This document shows positions 26,363 to 35,434 of a DNA stretch of 64,000 nucleotides, piece by piece (the stretch's first letter is position 1; every line of letters starts with the position of its first letter). A model generated the notes under the pieces. The model was not told the DNA's origin. It did no database searches and worked only from the letters and a program-made list of their open reading frames with translations. Source of the stretch: Litoreibacter roseus (GTDB taxonomy: Bacteria > Pseudomonadota > Alphaproteobacteria > Rhodobacterales > Rhodobacteraceae). A program made the position numbers and the translations under genes. The DNA lies in the NCBI RefSeq assembly GCF_009811795.1, contig NZ_BLJE01000001.1:248001-312000 (forward strand). Direction: 5' to 3'.

Positions 26363-28309
26363 ATGATCCTTCGTCTTTTCGTCGCAATGGCGCTGATGGT
26401 TTGCGCTTCTTCCGTGACGGGCCAAACACTGCAGGACGTGCTTCAGGATCATCAAGGCGCCGTCGAAAAAGCTTCCCGCAAGACCATTGATCCTGTGATC
26501 GAAGACCTGATCGCGTCCGGCCTCCCCAGCGTTCCTGGTTTCTTGGAAGAATGGCGTGAAAAGAACGTTTGGGTGCGCAAATCCGACGGTCTGTTTTTCT
26601 ACGCGGATACCGTGGACAAGGCGACCTACACGCTCCGAGATCTCACTACGGGCGCGGATGTTGGAACGGTCGAAAAGAGCGACATCAAGCAGCTCAGACC
26701 AAACTCAGGCGTGCGTTCGGTAATCGCGACTGCACTTGTACGGTTTCAACTGTCCGATCCCGATCCCTTTCGACGGATAGATGCGCTGACGTCGATTGAA
26801 CGCGACCCCGAGCCTGAGCATCTGGAGCCGCTCCGCGCGTCCATCGCAGATGAAACTGCGCCAGCTTTAAGGGCGCGCAAAGAGCGGCTGGAGCGCTTGC
26901 TCTCCGTATCGTTTGAACAAGATGAAGATCGGCGTATCATTGCAATCCGAAGCTTTGATGGTGATCTGGGCGTTGACGCACGTGCTGCACTTAACCCCAT
27001 TTTGCGCACCAAGCTGGTCTATGCCGAAGACGTGCCGGACGACGCCAACATCGCCGCACAGGTCATACCCGGATCTGAAGATTTGAGCGTTGAAGCCGCC
27101 TACGCCCTGATGGTTGGTGCCGGGGCCGCGGCCGCTATCCCTGACGCAGACGCGCGCAAGGCTATCCTGATCAAAAACATCCAAGACGGGCAGGTGGCCG
27201 GGTTCGACCTTGTCGACCTGGATACTCAAGATGCACGTGATCAGGCTTACGTCGCTTTGGCCCAAACAACAGATATCCCGGTTTGGTCGCCTACATTGGC
27301 AAAGTCTGACATCGTAAAGGAAGAGCCGTTTGCCTTGGTCTATGGTGAGCCATCCGAAGCCGTCACAGACGCAGCGTTAAAGATTTTGAACGGGATAGAG
27401 ACACGGGTCGCCGCAAATCAGTTCCTCGATCTTGGCCTGGATGCGATTTCACTGGCCTCGATCTACTTTCTGGCCGCTATCGGTCTTGCGATCACCTTCG
27501 GCGTCATGGGCGTTATCAATATGGCCCATGGAGAGTTTATCATGATGGGCGCGTATACAGGTTACGTCGTGCAACTCTTTGTGCCCGACTACACCCTGTC
27601 GCTCATTCTTGCCGTGCCGTTGGCTTTTGCCGTGACGTTCGCCGCTGGTGTCGCGATGGAGCGGTTGGTGATCCGTTGGCTGTACAACCGTCCTTTGGAG
27701 ACGCTGCTCGCGACATTCGGCATCTCGATCGCACTACAACAACTCGCGAAAAACATCTTCGGCACCCAAGCTCGGCCGCTAACCGCACCGGGTTGGCTGG
27801 ACGGCGCGTGGATGATCAATGACGTCGTGTCGATCAGTTACATTCGAATTGCGATCTTCGGTCTGAGCCTGCTGTTTCTGGGCATACTTCTCTACATTCT
27901 CAAGCGGACACGGCTTGGGTTGGAGGTCCGCGCCGTCACCCAGAACCCCAAAATGGCCGCCGCTGTGGGGATTAATCCGGATCGGATCAATATGCTGACA
28001 TTCGGGCTTGGGTCGGGCATTGCCGGGATCGCAGGCGTGGCAATCGGGCTTTATGCAAAGGTCACGTCAGAACTTGGCACAGATTACATCGTTCAAAGTT
28101 TCATGACCGTCGTTGTCGGAGGTGTCGGAAACATCTGGGGCACGCTTCTGGGGGCCACCATGATCGGCAGTCTCCAGAAGGGTATAGAATGGTTCAATCC
28201 GTCCAATACCCTTGCGGCGCAAACCTATATGATTTTGTTCATCATTCTGTTCATTCAGATCAGGCCACGGGGCATCATAGCGTTGAAAGGCAGGGCCGCG
28301 GGTGACTGA
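26363..28309 (+). CDS. urtB: urea ABC transporter permease UrtB
   Basis: A 648-aa protein. Residues 1-20 are a signal peptide, and about 20-350 form a periplasmic, HEAT-like alpha-helical extension known in proteobacterial UrtB (LEPLRASIADETAPALRARK and similar repeats). About 360-648 form the LivH-type permease with eight or so membrane segments, including TFGVMGVINMAHGEFIMMGA and VRAVTQNPKMAAAVGINPDR. The start at 26363 follows from the signal peptide; an upstream in-frame start overlaps urtA. Its end overlaps urtC by 8 nt. It forms the urea channel with UrtC. Confidence 0.93.
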   Translation: MILRLFVAMALMVCASSVTGQTLQDVLQDHQGAVEKASRKTIDPVIEDLIASGLPSVPGFLEEWREKNVWVRKSDGLFFYADTVDKATYTLRDLTTGADVGTVEKSDIKQLRPNSGVRSVIATALVRFQLSDPDPFRRIDALTSIERDPEPEHLEPLRASIADETAPALRARKERLERLLSVSFEQDEDRRIIAIRSFDGDLGVDARAALNPILRTKLVYAEDVPDDANIAAQVIPGSEDLSVEAAYALMVGAGAAAAIPDADARKAILIKNIQDGQVAGFDLVDLDTQDARDQAYVALAQTTDIPVWSPTLAKSDIVKEEPFALVYGEPSEAVTDAALKILNGIETRVAANQFLDLGLDAISLASIYFLAAIGLAITFGVMGVINMAHGEFIMMGAYTGYVVQLFVPDYTLSLILAVPLAFAVTFAAGVAMERLVIRWLYNRPLETLLATFGISIALQQLAKNIFGTQARPLTAPGWLDGAWMINDVVSISYIRIAIFGLSLLFLGILLYILKRTRLGLEVRAVTQNPKMAAAVGINPDRINMLTFGLGSGIAGIAGVAIGLYAKVTSELGTDYIVQSFMTVVVGGVGNIWGTLLGATMIGSLQKGIEWFNPSNTLAAQTYMILFIILFIQIRPRGIIALKGRAAGD

Positions 28310-29477
28310 GATCGCGCAACGCTCCTTCTTTTTGCGGAACCCGTCGGTGCTGGTCTTTCTGGCGCTTCTTTCGGTGTTCACTCTGGCGGTGACGCTGGCC
28401 AGCGAAGCGACGGGCTTTGGCTGGATGTCCACATCCTTTGTCAAAACTCTGGGCAAGACCTTGTGCCTCTGCCTGATCGCCATCGCGATGGACTTGGTCT
28501 GGGGATACTGCGGCATTCTGAGCCTCGGACATTTCGCGTTTTTCGGGCTGGGTGGCTACATGATCGGGATGTGGCTCATGTATGAGCGAACGAAAGACAT
28601 TGTCGCGCAATCTCTGCAGAATGAAGTTCTTCCCCCGACACCAGACGAATTGCGCGACGCGATCGGCACGCAAATCTTCGGCGTGGTTGGCGGATCTGAT
28701 ATTCCGCTTGTGTGGACTTTTGCCGATAGCCTGTTCATCCAGCTTGTGCTTGTGGTCCTTGTGCCCGGTCTTCTTGCTCTGGTCTTCGGGTGGCTTGCCT
28801 TTCGAAGCCGGGTCACGGGCGTCTACCTGTCCATCCTGACCCAAGCCATGACGCTGGCGCTGTCGCTGTATCTTTTTCAGAACGACAGTGGATTGCGCGG
28901 GAACAACGGTCTGTCGGGACTTCAGAACATACCGGGCCTGACCGGGGTGTCGCAGGATGTCATTTCGATCTGGTTTTTCTGGGCCTCTGCGCTTGCGCTT
29001 GCGCTCGGGTATCTTTTGGCTGCCTTCATGGTGAGCGGAAAATTCGGGTCGGTCATCCGGGGGATACGGGACGATGAAGCGCGGGTGCGGTTCCTTGGCT
29101 ATAACGTCGAGGCCTACAAGTTGGTCATTTTTACTGGAACGGCCATGATTTCTGCGATTGCAGGTGCGCTTTATTATCCGCAGGCCGGTATCGTGAACCC
29201 CGCCGAGATTGCACCGATTGCCTCGATCTATCTTGCCGTCTGGGTCGCGATTGGCGGGCGAGGACGTCTTTACGGGGCCGTGATCGGCGCTGCATTCGTG
29301 TCGCTGCTCAGCTCATGGTTTACGGGTGGATCCGCCCCCGACATCCCGCTTGGCACGTTTACGATTCAGTGGACGGATTGGTGGCTGGTCGTATTGGGAT
29401 TGTCGTTTGTTGCGGTGACACTCTTCGCCCCCCAAGGCATCAGCGGTGTCTTTGACAAGTTGGTGCGCAAGTCATGA
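28302..29477 (+). CDS. urtC: urea ABC transporter permease UrtC
   Basis: A 391-aa LivM-type inner-membrane permease with about ten hydrophobic segments. Typical stretches are MDLVWGYCGILSLGHFAFFG, FRSRVTGVYLSILTQAMTLA, NNGLSGLQNIPG and GIRDDEARVRFLGYNVEAYK. A GTG start overlaps the end of urtB, and the stop overlaps urtD by 4 nt. It pairs with UrtB as the heterodimeric urea channel. Length and motifs are typical. Confidence 0.93.
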   Translation: MTEIAQRSFFLRNPSVLVFLALLSVFTLAVTLASEATGFGWMSTSFVKTLGKTLCLCLIAIAMDLVWGYCGILSLGHFAFFGLGGYMIGMWLMYERTKDIVAQSLQNEVLPPTPDELRDAIGTQIFGVVGGSDIPLVWTFADSLFIQLVLVVLVPGLLALVFGWLAFRSRVTGVYLSILTQAMTLALSLYLFQNDSGLRGNNGLSGLQNIPGLTGVSQDVISIWFFWASALALALGYLLAAFMVSGKFGSVIRGIRDDEARVRFLGYNVEAYKLVIFTGTAMISAIAGALYYPQAGIVNPAEIAPIASIYLAVWVAIGGRGRLYGAVIGAAFVSLLSSWFTGGSAPDIPLGTFTIQWTDWWLVVLGLSFVAVTLFAPQGISGVFDKLVRKS

Positions 29478-30214
29478 CGACACTTCTGGAAGTGTCCGGG
29501 GTTTCCGTGTCCTTTGATGGATTCAAGGCGATCAACAACCTCAGCTTTCAGATCGGCGAGGCCGAGATGCGGGCGATCATCGGTCCAAACGGCGCAGGCA
29601 AGACAACCTTCATGGACATCGTGACTGGTAAGACCAGACCGGATGAGGGCCACGTCATCTGGGGGGACCGGTCGGTTTCTCTTTTAAAGATGTCAGAAAG
29701 CCAGATCGCGCGCGTAGGTATAGGTCGCAAGTTTCAACGTCCTACTGTGTTCGAGGCGCAGACCGTCCGTGAAAACCTCGCGATGGCGCTCAAGAACGCG
29801 CGTGGTCCGTTCGACGTCCTTTTCTATCGTAAGTCCAAGAGCGGCGCTGACCGTATCGAGGCGCTGGCCGAGGAAATAGGTCTCAGCAACCAGTTGCCTC
29901 GCATTGCGGGTACCTTGAGCCATGGGCAAAAACAGTGGCTGGAGATCGGTATGTTGTTGGCGCAAGAGCCGCGCCTATTGCTGATTGATGAACCTGCCGC
30001 GGGCATGACGCCGGAAGAACGGGAACACACGACGCAGATCCTTGTCGAAGCAGCCAAAACGCGCGCCGTCGTCGTGGTTGAACATGACATGGAGTTCGTC
30101 CGGCGGCTGAATTGCAAAGTAACTGTGCTTCACGAGGGCGCTGTTTTGGCGGAAGGGTCCCTTGACCATGTGACGCAAAATCAAACCGTCATCGACGTTT
30201 ACCTGGGGCGATAG
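29474..30214 (+). CDS. urtD: urea ABC transporter ATP-binding protein UrtD
   Basis: A 246-aa ABC ATPase of the LivG type. Walker A is GPNGAGKTT (near residue 37), RKFQRPTVFEAQTVRENL follows, the signature is LSHGQKQWLEIGMLLAQEP and Walker B is LLLIDEPAAGM. The variant signature LSHGQKQWLEI is diagnostic of UrtD. It energises UrtBC together with UrtE, which starts 4 nt later. Confidence 0.94.
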   Translation: MTTLLEVSGVSVSFDGFKAINNLSFQIGEAEMRAIIGPNGAGKTTFMDIVTGKTRPDEGHVIWGDRSVSLLKMSESQIARVGIGRKFQRPTVFEAQTVRENLAMALKNARGPFDVLFYRKSKSGADRIEALAEEIGLSNQLPRIAGTLSHGQKQWLEIGMLLAQEPRLLLIDEPAAGMTPEEREHTTQILVEAAKTRAVVVVEHDMEFVRRLNCKVTVLHEGAVLAEGSLDHVTQNQTVIDVYLGR

Positions 30215-30218
30215 ATCA

Positions 30219-30914
30219 ATGCTCTCAGTTGAAAACCTGTCCTTGCATTATGGTCAAAGCCAGATCTTGTTCGACGTCTCTCTCAAGGCGCAGCGTGGGC
30301 AAGTCAGCTGTGTCATGGGCACGAACGGCGTTGGCAAGACGTCGCTTCTGAAGGCTGTCTCAGGTGTTCTTCCGATTTCTGGCGGGACAATAACGCTGCA
30401 GGGAAGTCCGATGCAGACTTTGCCGCCACATCAGCGCGCTCAGAACGGCATCGCATATGTTCCGCAGGGGCGTGAGATCTTTCCCCTGATGACCGTGCGC
30501 GAAAACTTACAGTCCGGATACGCCTGCCTCCCGAAGTCAGAACAGAAAGTTCCAGACCAGATTTACGAGCTTTTCCCGGTATTGAAAGAGATGCTCAACC
30601 GCCGCGGTGGGGACTTGTCGGGTGGGCAACAGCAGCAACTCGCGATTGCCCGTGCATTGATTACGAAGCCGAAGCTCCTGTTGCTTGATGAGCCGACCGA
30701 GGGCATTCAACCCAACATTATCCAGCAGATCGGACGCGTGATCTCGTTCCTGCGGGACGAGGGCGATATGGCGATCGTGCTGGTCGAACAGTATTTTGAT
30801 TTCGCCTACGGTATCGCGGATCATTTCTATGCGATGAAGCGTGGCGCGATGGTGCTTGATGGCGCAAAGGATGAAGTGGATCGTGACACGATGTTGGGTC
30901 TCGTCGCTGTCTGA
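30219..30914 (+). CDS. urtE: urea ABC transporter ATP-binding protein UrtE
   Basis: A 231-aa ABC ATPase of the LivF type. Walker A is GTNGVGKTS, the signature is LSGGQQQQLAIARALITKP and Walker B is LLLLDEPTEGIQP; the trio GGQQQQLAIARAL with EGIQPNIIQQI is typical of UrtE. It is the last gene of the urea transporter operon. No urease genes are in the window, so urea hydrolysis must be encoded elsewhere. Confidence 0.94.
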   Translation: MLSVENLSLHYGQSQILFDVSLKAQRGQVSCVMGTNGVGKTSLLKAVSGVLPISGGTITLQGSPMQTLPPHQRAQNGIAYVPQGREIFPLMTVRENLQSGYACLPKSEQKVPDQIYELFPVLKEMLNRRGGDLSGGQQQQLAIARALITKPKLLLLDEPTEGIQPNIIQQIGRVISFLRDEGDMAIVLVEQYFDFAYGIADHFYAMKRGAMVLDGAKDEVDRDTMLGLVAV

Positions 30915-31090
30915 GCCATCACCCAACTATCAAATTTGTCGCGTGGTCTGAACTTCGATGATTTGCGGCCTCTGCTTGACGCTCCTGCGCTTCTCACGGA
31001 TTACTGCCTCAACCAGCCTATTTTGGCGGATAACAGACCTCAGCGTGCCCACGTGGCGGTGGGCCGCATAAGCGTAGAAGCGATAGGCAG

Positions 31091-32074
31091 ATGTCAGAAC
31101 CCGAAAATGCGAAGATCAATGCGGCAATCTGCATAGCCACCATGGATCGTCACGACATGCTGCGCGATCTGTTGCGCTCGATGACGGCGCTGGAAATCCC
31201 CGAGGATGTCGAAGTCTTCTTCGTGATCATCGATAACAATGAGGCGGGAGATTCCGGGCCAATTGTGGATGAACTTCGATCTGCATTCGGTGACCGTAAG
31301 GTATATTTCGATGTGGAGCCTATTCGCGGCATTCCGTTTTCCCGTAACAAGGCGGTCGAGGTTGCCTTGGCTAAAGGTGCAGATGTTGTTCTTTTCGTCG
31401 ACGATGATGAGATCGTTCCGACCGACTGGTTTTCAAAAATCTGGGCTTTCTACAAAGCCGAAGACCACGTTCTGATCGGGGGGCCGGTTAAACCAAGATT
31501 TGATGGCGAGCCCGCTGACCTGATGGAAAAACTCGTGCGGGATGGCCTATCAGCACGAACCGCCCGTGTTGCACAAAAAGCTGCTGACCGCGTTGAGAAA
31601 GGTGAAGGCCATACGGTCACCGTCATCACAAGCAACTGGCTGGCAGATGCGCGGATTTTCAAAGACCACGACATATGGTTCGACACAAAGCTTCAGTTTA
31701 CTGGCGGAAGTGACACGCAGTTTTACCGTGATGTCAGGGCAAAGGGCCTTAGCACTGGCTGGTGTTCGGATGCATATGTCATCGAGACCATACCCGAAGA
31801 GCGGCTGTCGCTCGGCTATCAGTTCCGCAGAGGCAAAGAACAATCTCGCGTATCATTGGCCGCTAAGATCCGGGACAAAGGCTTGGTGAAGATGGTCCCT
31901 GTTACGTTCGTTTCCATCTTGCTTCGAAGCATAGGGATTGCCGCGACGACGCTCCTGGTTTTCGTAAAACCGGGCGACGCGCTTGTACGGATCGCCCGGT
32001 CCTCTGGCTGGCTTGTCGGCCGTGTAACGGCCCTTTTGGGTGCCAAGTCGTCTCTTTATGCACCCGACACGTGA
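31091..32074 (+). CDS. family 2 glycosyltransferase
   Basis: A 327-aa GT-A fold enzyme. The nucleotide-sugar-binding part begins NAAICIATMDRHDMLRDLL, with the DxD-type motif in VVLFVDDDEIVPTDWFSKI (near residue 100) and an acceptor-side motif TGGSDTQFYRDV (near 203). The last 60 residues contain a hydrophobic segment (MVPVTFVSILLRSIGIAATT) that may tie it to the inner membrane. It stands alone, 176 bp after urtE and 7 bp before the convergent Old Yellow Enzyme gene. It resembles single-sugar transferases of surface polysaccharide pathways; donor and acceptor are unknown. Confidence 0.8.
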   Translation: MSEPENAKINAAICIATMDRHDMLRDLLRSMTALEIPEDVEVFFVIIDNNEAGDSGPIVDELRSAFGDRKVYFDVEPIRGIPFSRNKAVEVALAKGADVVLFVDDDEIVPTDWFSKIWAFYKAEDHVLIGGPVKPRFDGEPADLMEKLVRDGLSARTARVAQKAADRVEKGEGHTVTVITSNWLADARIFKDHDIWFDTKLQFTGGSDTQFYRDVRAKGLSTGWCSDAYVIETIPEERLSLGYQFRRGKEQSRVSLAAKIRDKGLVKMVPVTFVSILLRSIGIAATTLLVFVKPGDALVRIARSSGWLVGRVTALLGAKSSLYAPDT

Positions 32075-32081
32075 TGACCCA

Positions 32082-33170
32082 TCAGTGGTGGTAAAACGGA
32101 TAGTCCGTGTAGCCCTTTTCGTCGCCGCCATAAAACGTATCGCTGTCTGGCTCGGTCAATTCCGCGCCGATACGAAACCTCTCTGGCAGGTCCGGATTTG
32201 CGATAAAAGGCCGGCCAAAAGTGAAAGCGTTCGCGTCTTGGTCCGAGATATGGGAACTGGCGCTTTCCGCATCATATCCGCCATTTCCAATGTAAAACCC
32301 GTCATAGGCGGCGCGAAGGCGTTTGATGAACGCTTTGTTCTCGTCGGAGGCTTCGTTTCCAGGAAACTGCTCAATCGTATGCACATAGGCCAAATTGCGG
32401 GTCCCGAGCATTTTGAGCACCGTGGTGAAGAGTGCGTCAGGATCACTATCGCTCATGTCGTGCGCCTCGCCCAACGGTGACAGGCGAACGCCGACACGCC
32501 CGGGCGACCAAACGCCATTCACCACGTCCAGCACATCTTCCAGCAACCGCATCCGGTTCTCGATGCTGCCGCCGTAGGCATCGTCGCGCTTGTTTACGCC
32601 GTCCTGCAAGAACTGATCCAGAAGATAGCCGTTCGCCGCATGAACTTCGACACCATCAAAGCCGGCTTCCTTCGCGGCCTTTGCCGCAGCTTCAAAATCA
32701 GAGATTGTTTCCTGAATCCCGGCTGCATCAAGGGCCACAGGCTCCGAGCAATCTTCAAAGCCGTTTTCGGTAAAAGTCTGCGCGTCCGCTGCAATGGCGC
32801 TCGCTGACACAGGCTGGTGCCCGTCGGGTAAAATGGAGACATGGCTGATCCGCCCAACGTGCCACAGTTGGCAGAAGATCCGGCCGCCACTCGCATGCAC
32901 GGCATCTGTGATCTTTTTCCATCCGGTGACATGGCTGTCCTTGTAGATGCCGGGGGTGTCGATGTAGCCCTTGCCCATCGCCGAGATTTGGGTTGCCTCG
33001 CTGATGATCAACCCGGCGGAGGCCCGCTGTCGGTAGTACTCCACCATCATTTCCGTCGGCGTCCCGTCGCCTTGCGCTCGGTTGCGGGTCAGCGGGGCCA
33101 TCAATACGCGGTTGGGCAGCAGCAGATCGCCCATTTGCGTGGGCTCGAACAGGACGGAATTCTTTGTCAT
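32082..33170 (-). CDS. Old Yellow Enzyme family ene-reductase (NemA-like)
   Basis: A 362-aa FMN-dependent NADPH oxidoreductase of the OYE family. Family motifs are LLPNRVLMAPLTRNRAQGDG (FMN binding), QLWHVGRISH (active-site region), DGVEVHAANGYLLDQFLQDG and DDAYGGSIENRMRLLEDVLD, with GRPFIANPDLPERF near the C-terminus. The start at 33170 was chosen because GAGGATCCC precedes it and it gives the family length; an upstream in-frame extension lacks homology. Such enzymes reduce activated alkenes, quinones or nitro compounds. It lies 116 bp downstream of pcaQ on the same strand, but a shared role is not shown. Confidence 0.88.
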   Translation of the reverse strand: MTKNSVLFEPTQMGDLLLPNRVLMAPLTRNRAQGDGTPTEMMVEYYRQRASAGLIISEATQISAMGKGYIDTPGIYKDSHVTGWKKITDAVHASGGRIFCQLWHVGRISHVSILPDGHQPVSASAIAADAQTFTENGFEDCSEPVALDAAGIQETISDFEAAAKAAKEAGFDGVEVHAANGYLLDQFLQDGVNKRDDAYGGSIENRMRLLEDVLDVVNGVWSPGRVGVRLSPLGEAHDMSDSDPDALFTTVLKMLGTRNLAYVHTIEQFPGNEASDENKAFIKRLRAAYDGFYIGNGGYDAESASSHISDQDANAFTFGRPFIANPDLPERFRIGAELTEPDSDTFYGGDEKGYTDYPFYHH

Positions 33171-33286
33171 GGGATCCTCGGAGGTTGATGCATGTCCGAA
33201 GAGAACACGTGGTCCGAGACTGGGTTCCTGTATTCCTTTTCTGTGACCAATTCGCGTGGACCGGAGTTTTGTAAGCGGGCGCCGCC

Positions 33287-34210
33287 TCAGGTCGTCGGCA
33301 TCACCCGACACAGGTCACGCAGCACCTCACAGAACTGGACTGCGGTCGGTTCCTGTTCCTGATCGCGACGGGTGCAGAGCCCGACCGGACCAAGCGTTGA
33401 CGTTGTATCAAGCGGTAGGGACACGAAGGTGCCTGTATCCAGCTCATGCCGGATGACGCCGGCAGAGATAAACCAGATGGCATTGTACGCGTGGGTAAAC
33501 GCCTTGCCGAAACTGTCAGATACGGTGTTGATCGCATCTGATGGGATATCCAAGCCGTGCTCGAAAAAGAGTCGCTCTACAAAGGGTCGGATAATGGATC
33601 CCTCATCGGGTATCAGAACAGGATAACTCTCGCACATATCGCGTGCGATGCGAGATCTACCGGCCAAGGGATGGCTGGCCGACACCGTTGCTACGACATG
33701 CTCCTTGAACAGCGGATCAAATCCGAGGCCTATCATGTTTTCTGGTGCGGGCAGGCGTCCGATGACCAGATCAAGATGCCCATTCCGCAATTGATCCAGC
33801 AAAACCTGATTTTCCCCGGTCCGGATCGTCAAACCGTTCGTGAAACCCGTTGTCCGAAACTGGGCAACGGCTTGCGGAACAAGCGCCGCGGAGACCGTCG
33901 GCAGTGCTCCGATCCGCAAAGCCGGACCGTTGTCGCCGTCCTGAGAAAGCACCCTCAAACCATCGCGGGCCTGTGATAGGCTATGACTGGCATATTTTAG
34001 GAAAACCTTGCCGTGAGCAGAAAGCCGTATGCCGCGACCGGCCTTTTCCAAGAGAGATTGCCCGCATACGGCCTCAAGGTCTCGCAAGGTTCGGCTGACC
34101 GCTGGCTGCGTAAGGTTCAGCATCTCGGCCGCACGGGTAACGCTTTTCCAGCGCGCAACCTCCACGAAAACCTCGAGATGCCTTAGCTTCAGATGATCTG
34201 ATAATCGCAT
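33287..34210 (-). CDS. pcaQ: LysR-family regulator PcaQ of protocatechuate catabolism
   Basis: A 307-aa LysR regulator. The DNA-binding domain reads LRHLEVFVEVARWKSVTRAA with LTQPAVSRTLRDLEAV. The effector domain matches PcaQ in style, with ALRIGALPTVSAALVPQAV, QLRNGHLDLVIGRL and IPDEGSIIRPFVERLF. It is divergent from pcaC-pcaH-pcaG with 90 bp between start codons, the usual layout in alphaproteobacteria, where PcaQ activates the pca operon in response to beta-carboxy-cis,cis-muconate. Assignment rests on both sequence and neighbours. Confidence 0.9.
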   Translation of the reverse strand: MRLSDHLKLRHLEVFVEVARWKSVTRAAEMLNLTQPAVSRTLRDLEAVCGQSLLEKAGRGIRLSAHGKVFLKYASHSLSQARDGLRVLSQDGDNGPALRIGALPTVSAALVPQAVAQFRTTGFTNGLTIRTGENQVLLDQLRNGHLDLVIGRLPAPENMIGLGFDPLFKEHVVATVSASHPLAGRSRIARDMCESYPVLIPDEGSIIRPFVERLFFEHGLDIPSDAINTVSDSFGKAFTHAYNAIWFISAGVIRHELDTGTFVSLPLDTTSTLGPVGLCTRRDQEQEPTAVQFCEVLRDLCRVMPTT

Positions 34211-34224
34211 ATCATTTATGGTAT
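34209..34224. promoter_or_regulatory. candidate PcaQ operator
   Basis: An imperfect dyad ATATC-N6-GGTAT lies at the pcaQ start and upstream of the pcaC promoter area, within an AT-rich stretch. LysR regulators bind such interrupted dyads near the divergent promoter, and the published PcaQ box of Sinorhizobium is also an ATA-NNN-type dyad with GG/CC flanks. The match is approximate. Confidence 0.4.
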
Positions 34225-34300
34225 GACTTTATGTTATTTAGTTTATTATACATACAGTTTCTATCATGCAAATATTCCAAAAATGGAGGAGCCAGCCAAC

Positions 34301-34693
34301 ATGACATCGAAAGACAGCCGGAGCCGCTTCGATGCCGGTATGGCAGTCCGGCGTAAGGTGTTGGGCGACGCACATGTGGATGCGGCCGAGGCGGCGAAGA
34401 CACCGGTTGATGCGCCTTTCCAGACATTGATTACGGAAAGTGCGTGGGGCACGGTCTGGTCCAGTGATGCGATCAGCCTGCGCGAGCGGTCCATGCTGAC
34501 CCTTGCTGTGCTGGCCGCGACAGGAAATTTCGAGGAAATCCCGATGCATGTCCGCGCAACCGTAAATACCGGCGCGACGCAAAGTGACGTGATGGAGGTT
34601 TTCCAGCATGTTGCAATTTATGCTGGCGTGCCTCGGGCCAATCACGCGATCAAATTGGCAAAAGAGGTCTTTGCCCAGAACGAGCGACCCTGA
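34301..34693 (+). CDS. pcaC: 4-carboxymuconolactone decarboxylase PcaC
   Basis: A 130-aa enzyme that decarboxylates gamma-carboxymuconolactone to beta-ketoadipate enol-lactone. It is a CMD/AhpD-like alpha-helical protein: RFDAGMAVRRKVLGDAHVDA at the start, AWGTVWSSDAISLRERSMLT in the middle, then IPMHVRATVNTGATQSDVME and YAGVPRANHAIKLAKEV. The start at 34301 has GGAGGAG 9 nt upstream. It is the first gene of the operon and ends 3 nt before pcaH. Confidence 0.93.
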   Translation: MTSKDSRSRFDAGMAVRRKVLGDAHVDAAEAAKTPVDAPFQTLITESAWGTVWSSDAISLRERSMLTLAVLAATGNFEEIPMHVRATVNTGATQSDVMEVFQHVAIYAGVPRANHAIKLAKEVFAQNERP

Positions 34694-34696
34694 AAG

Positions 34697-35434
34697 ATGA
34701 CTGAGACAGTAAACCTGCAGCCATTCTCCAGGCGCGATTTGGCTTGGCACCCGCCCGCATTGGCACCGGACTATAAAAGCTCTCATCTGCGGAGCCCGCA
34801 GCATCCGCCGATCTCGTTCCCCAATACTCTTTCGGAATGCGCCGGACCGGTTTTTGGCCATGATATCATCGGACCGCAAGACCACGATCTTATCGTAAAC
34901 TATGCCTCCTCCGGCCAGACAGCCATTGGGCCGCGCCTTATTGTGCACGGCAGGCTTATTGATGAAGACGGACGCGCGGTCCCCAATGCTTTGATTGAGA
35001 TCTGGCAGGCCAATGCGGGTGGCCGCTACAGACACAAGAAAGATGGGTATCTTGCGCCGCTTGATCCGAACTTTGGCGGCTGCGGTCGGACGGTAACGGA
35101 TCAGGACGGTGCCTACAGCTTCCATACCGTCCAGCCTGGACCGTATCCGTGGCCCAACGGCGGAAATGACTGGCGCCCCGCTCATATTCATTTCTCGGTC
35201 TTCGGCAGTGGCTTCGCGCAACGTCTCATCACGCAGATGTATTTCGAAGGCGACCCTCATATTGCGCTGTGTCCAATCGTTCAGGCGATCCCTGATCAGG
35301 CTGCGATCACGAGGCTGGTGGCAAAGCTGGACATGGAAAAAACGATCCCGATGGATGCACGGGCTTATAGGTTCGATCTTATATTGCGCGGCCGCCAGGC
35401 GACGTATTTCGAGAACCGGCCGGAGGGGTCATGA
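34697..35434 (+). CDS. pcaH: protocatechuate 3,4-dioxygenase beta subunit PcaH
   Basis: A 245-aa subunit of the intradiol ring-cleaving dioxygenase that opens protocatechuate to beta-carboxy-cis,cis-muconate. The Fe(III) ligands of the family are present: Tyr in GRYRHKKDG, Tyr in PGPYPWPNGGNDWRPAHIHF, and the two His in AHIHF. The N-terminal half has TLSECAGPVFG and LIVHGRLIDEDGRAVPNALI. It is fused in expression with pcaG (4-nt overlap). A complete subunit of normal length. Confidence 0.95.
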   Translation: MTETVNLQPFSRRDLAWHPPALAPDYKSSHLRSPQHPPISFPNTLSECAGPVFGHDIIGPQDHDLIVNYASSGQTAIGPRLIVHGRLIDEDGRAVPNALIEIWQANAGGRYRHKKDGYLAPLDPNFGGCGRTVTDQDGAYSFHTVQPGPYPWPNGGNDWRPAHIHFSVFGSGFAQRLITQMYFEGDPHIALCPIVQAIPDQAAITRLVAKLDMEKTIPMDARAYRFDLILRGRQATYFENRPEGS

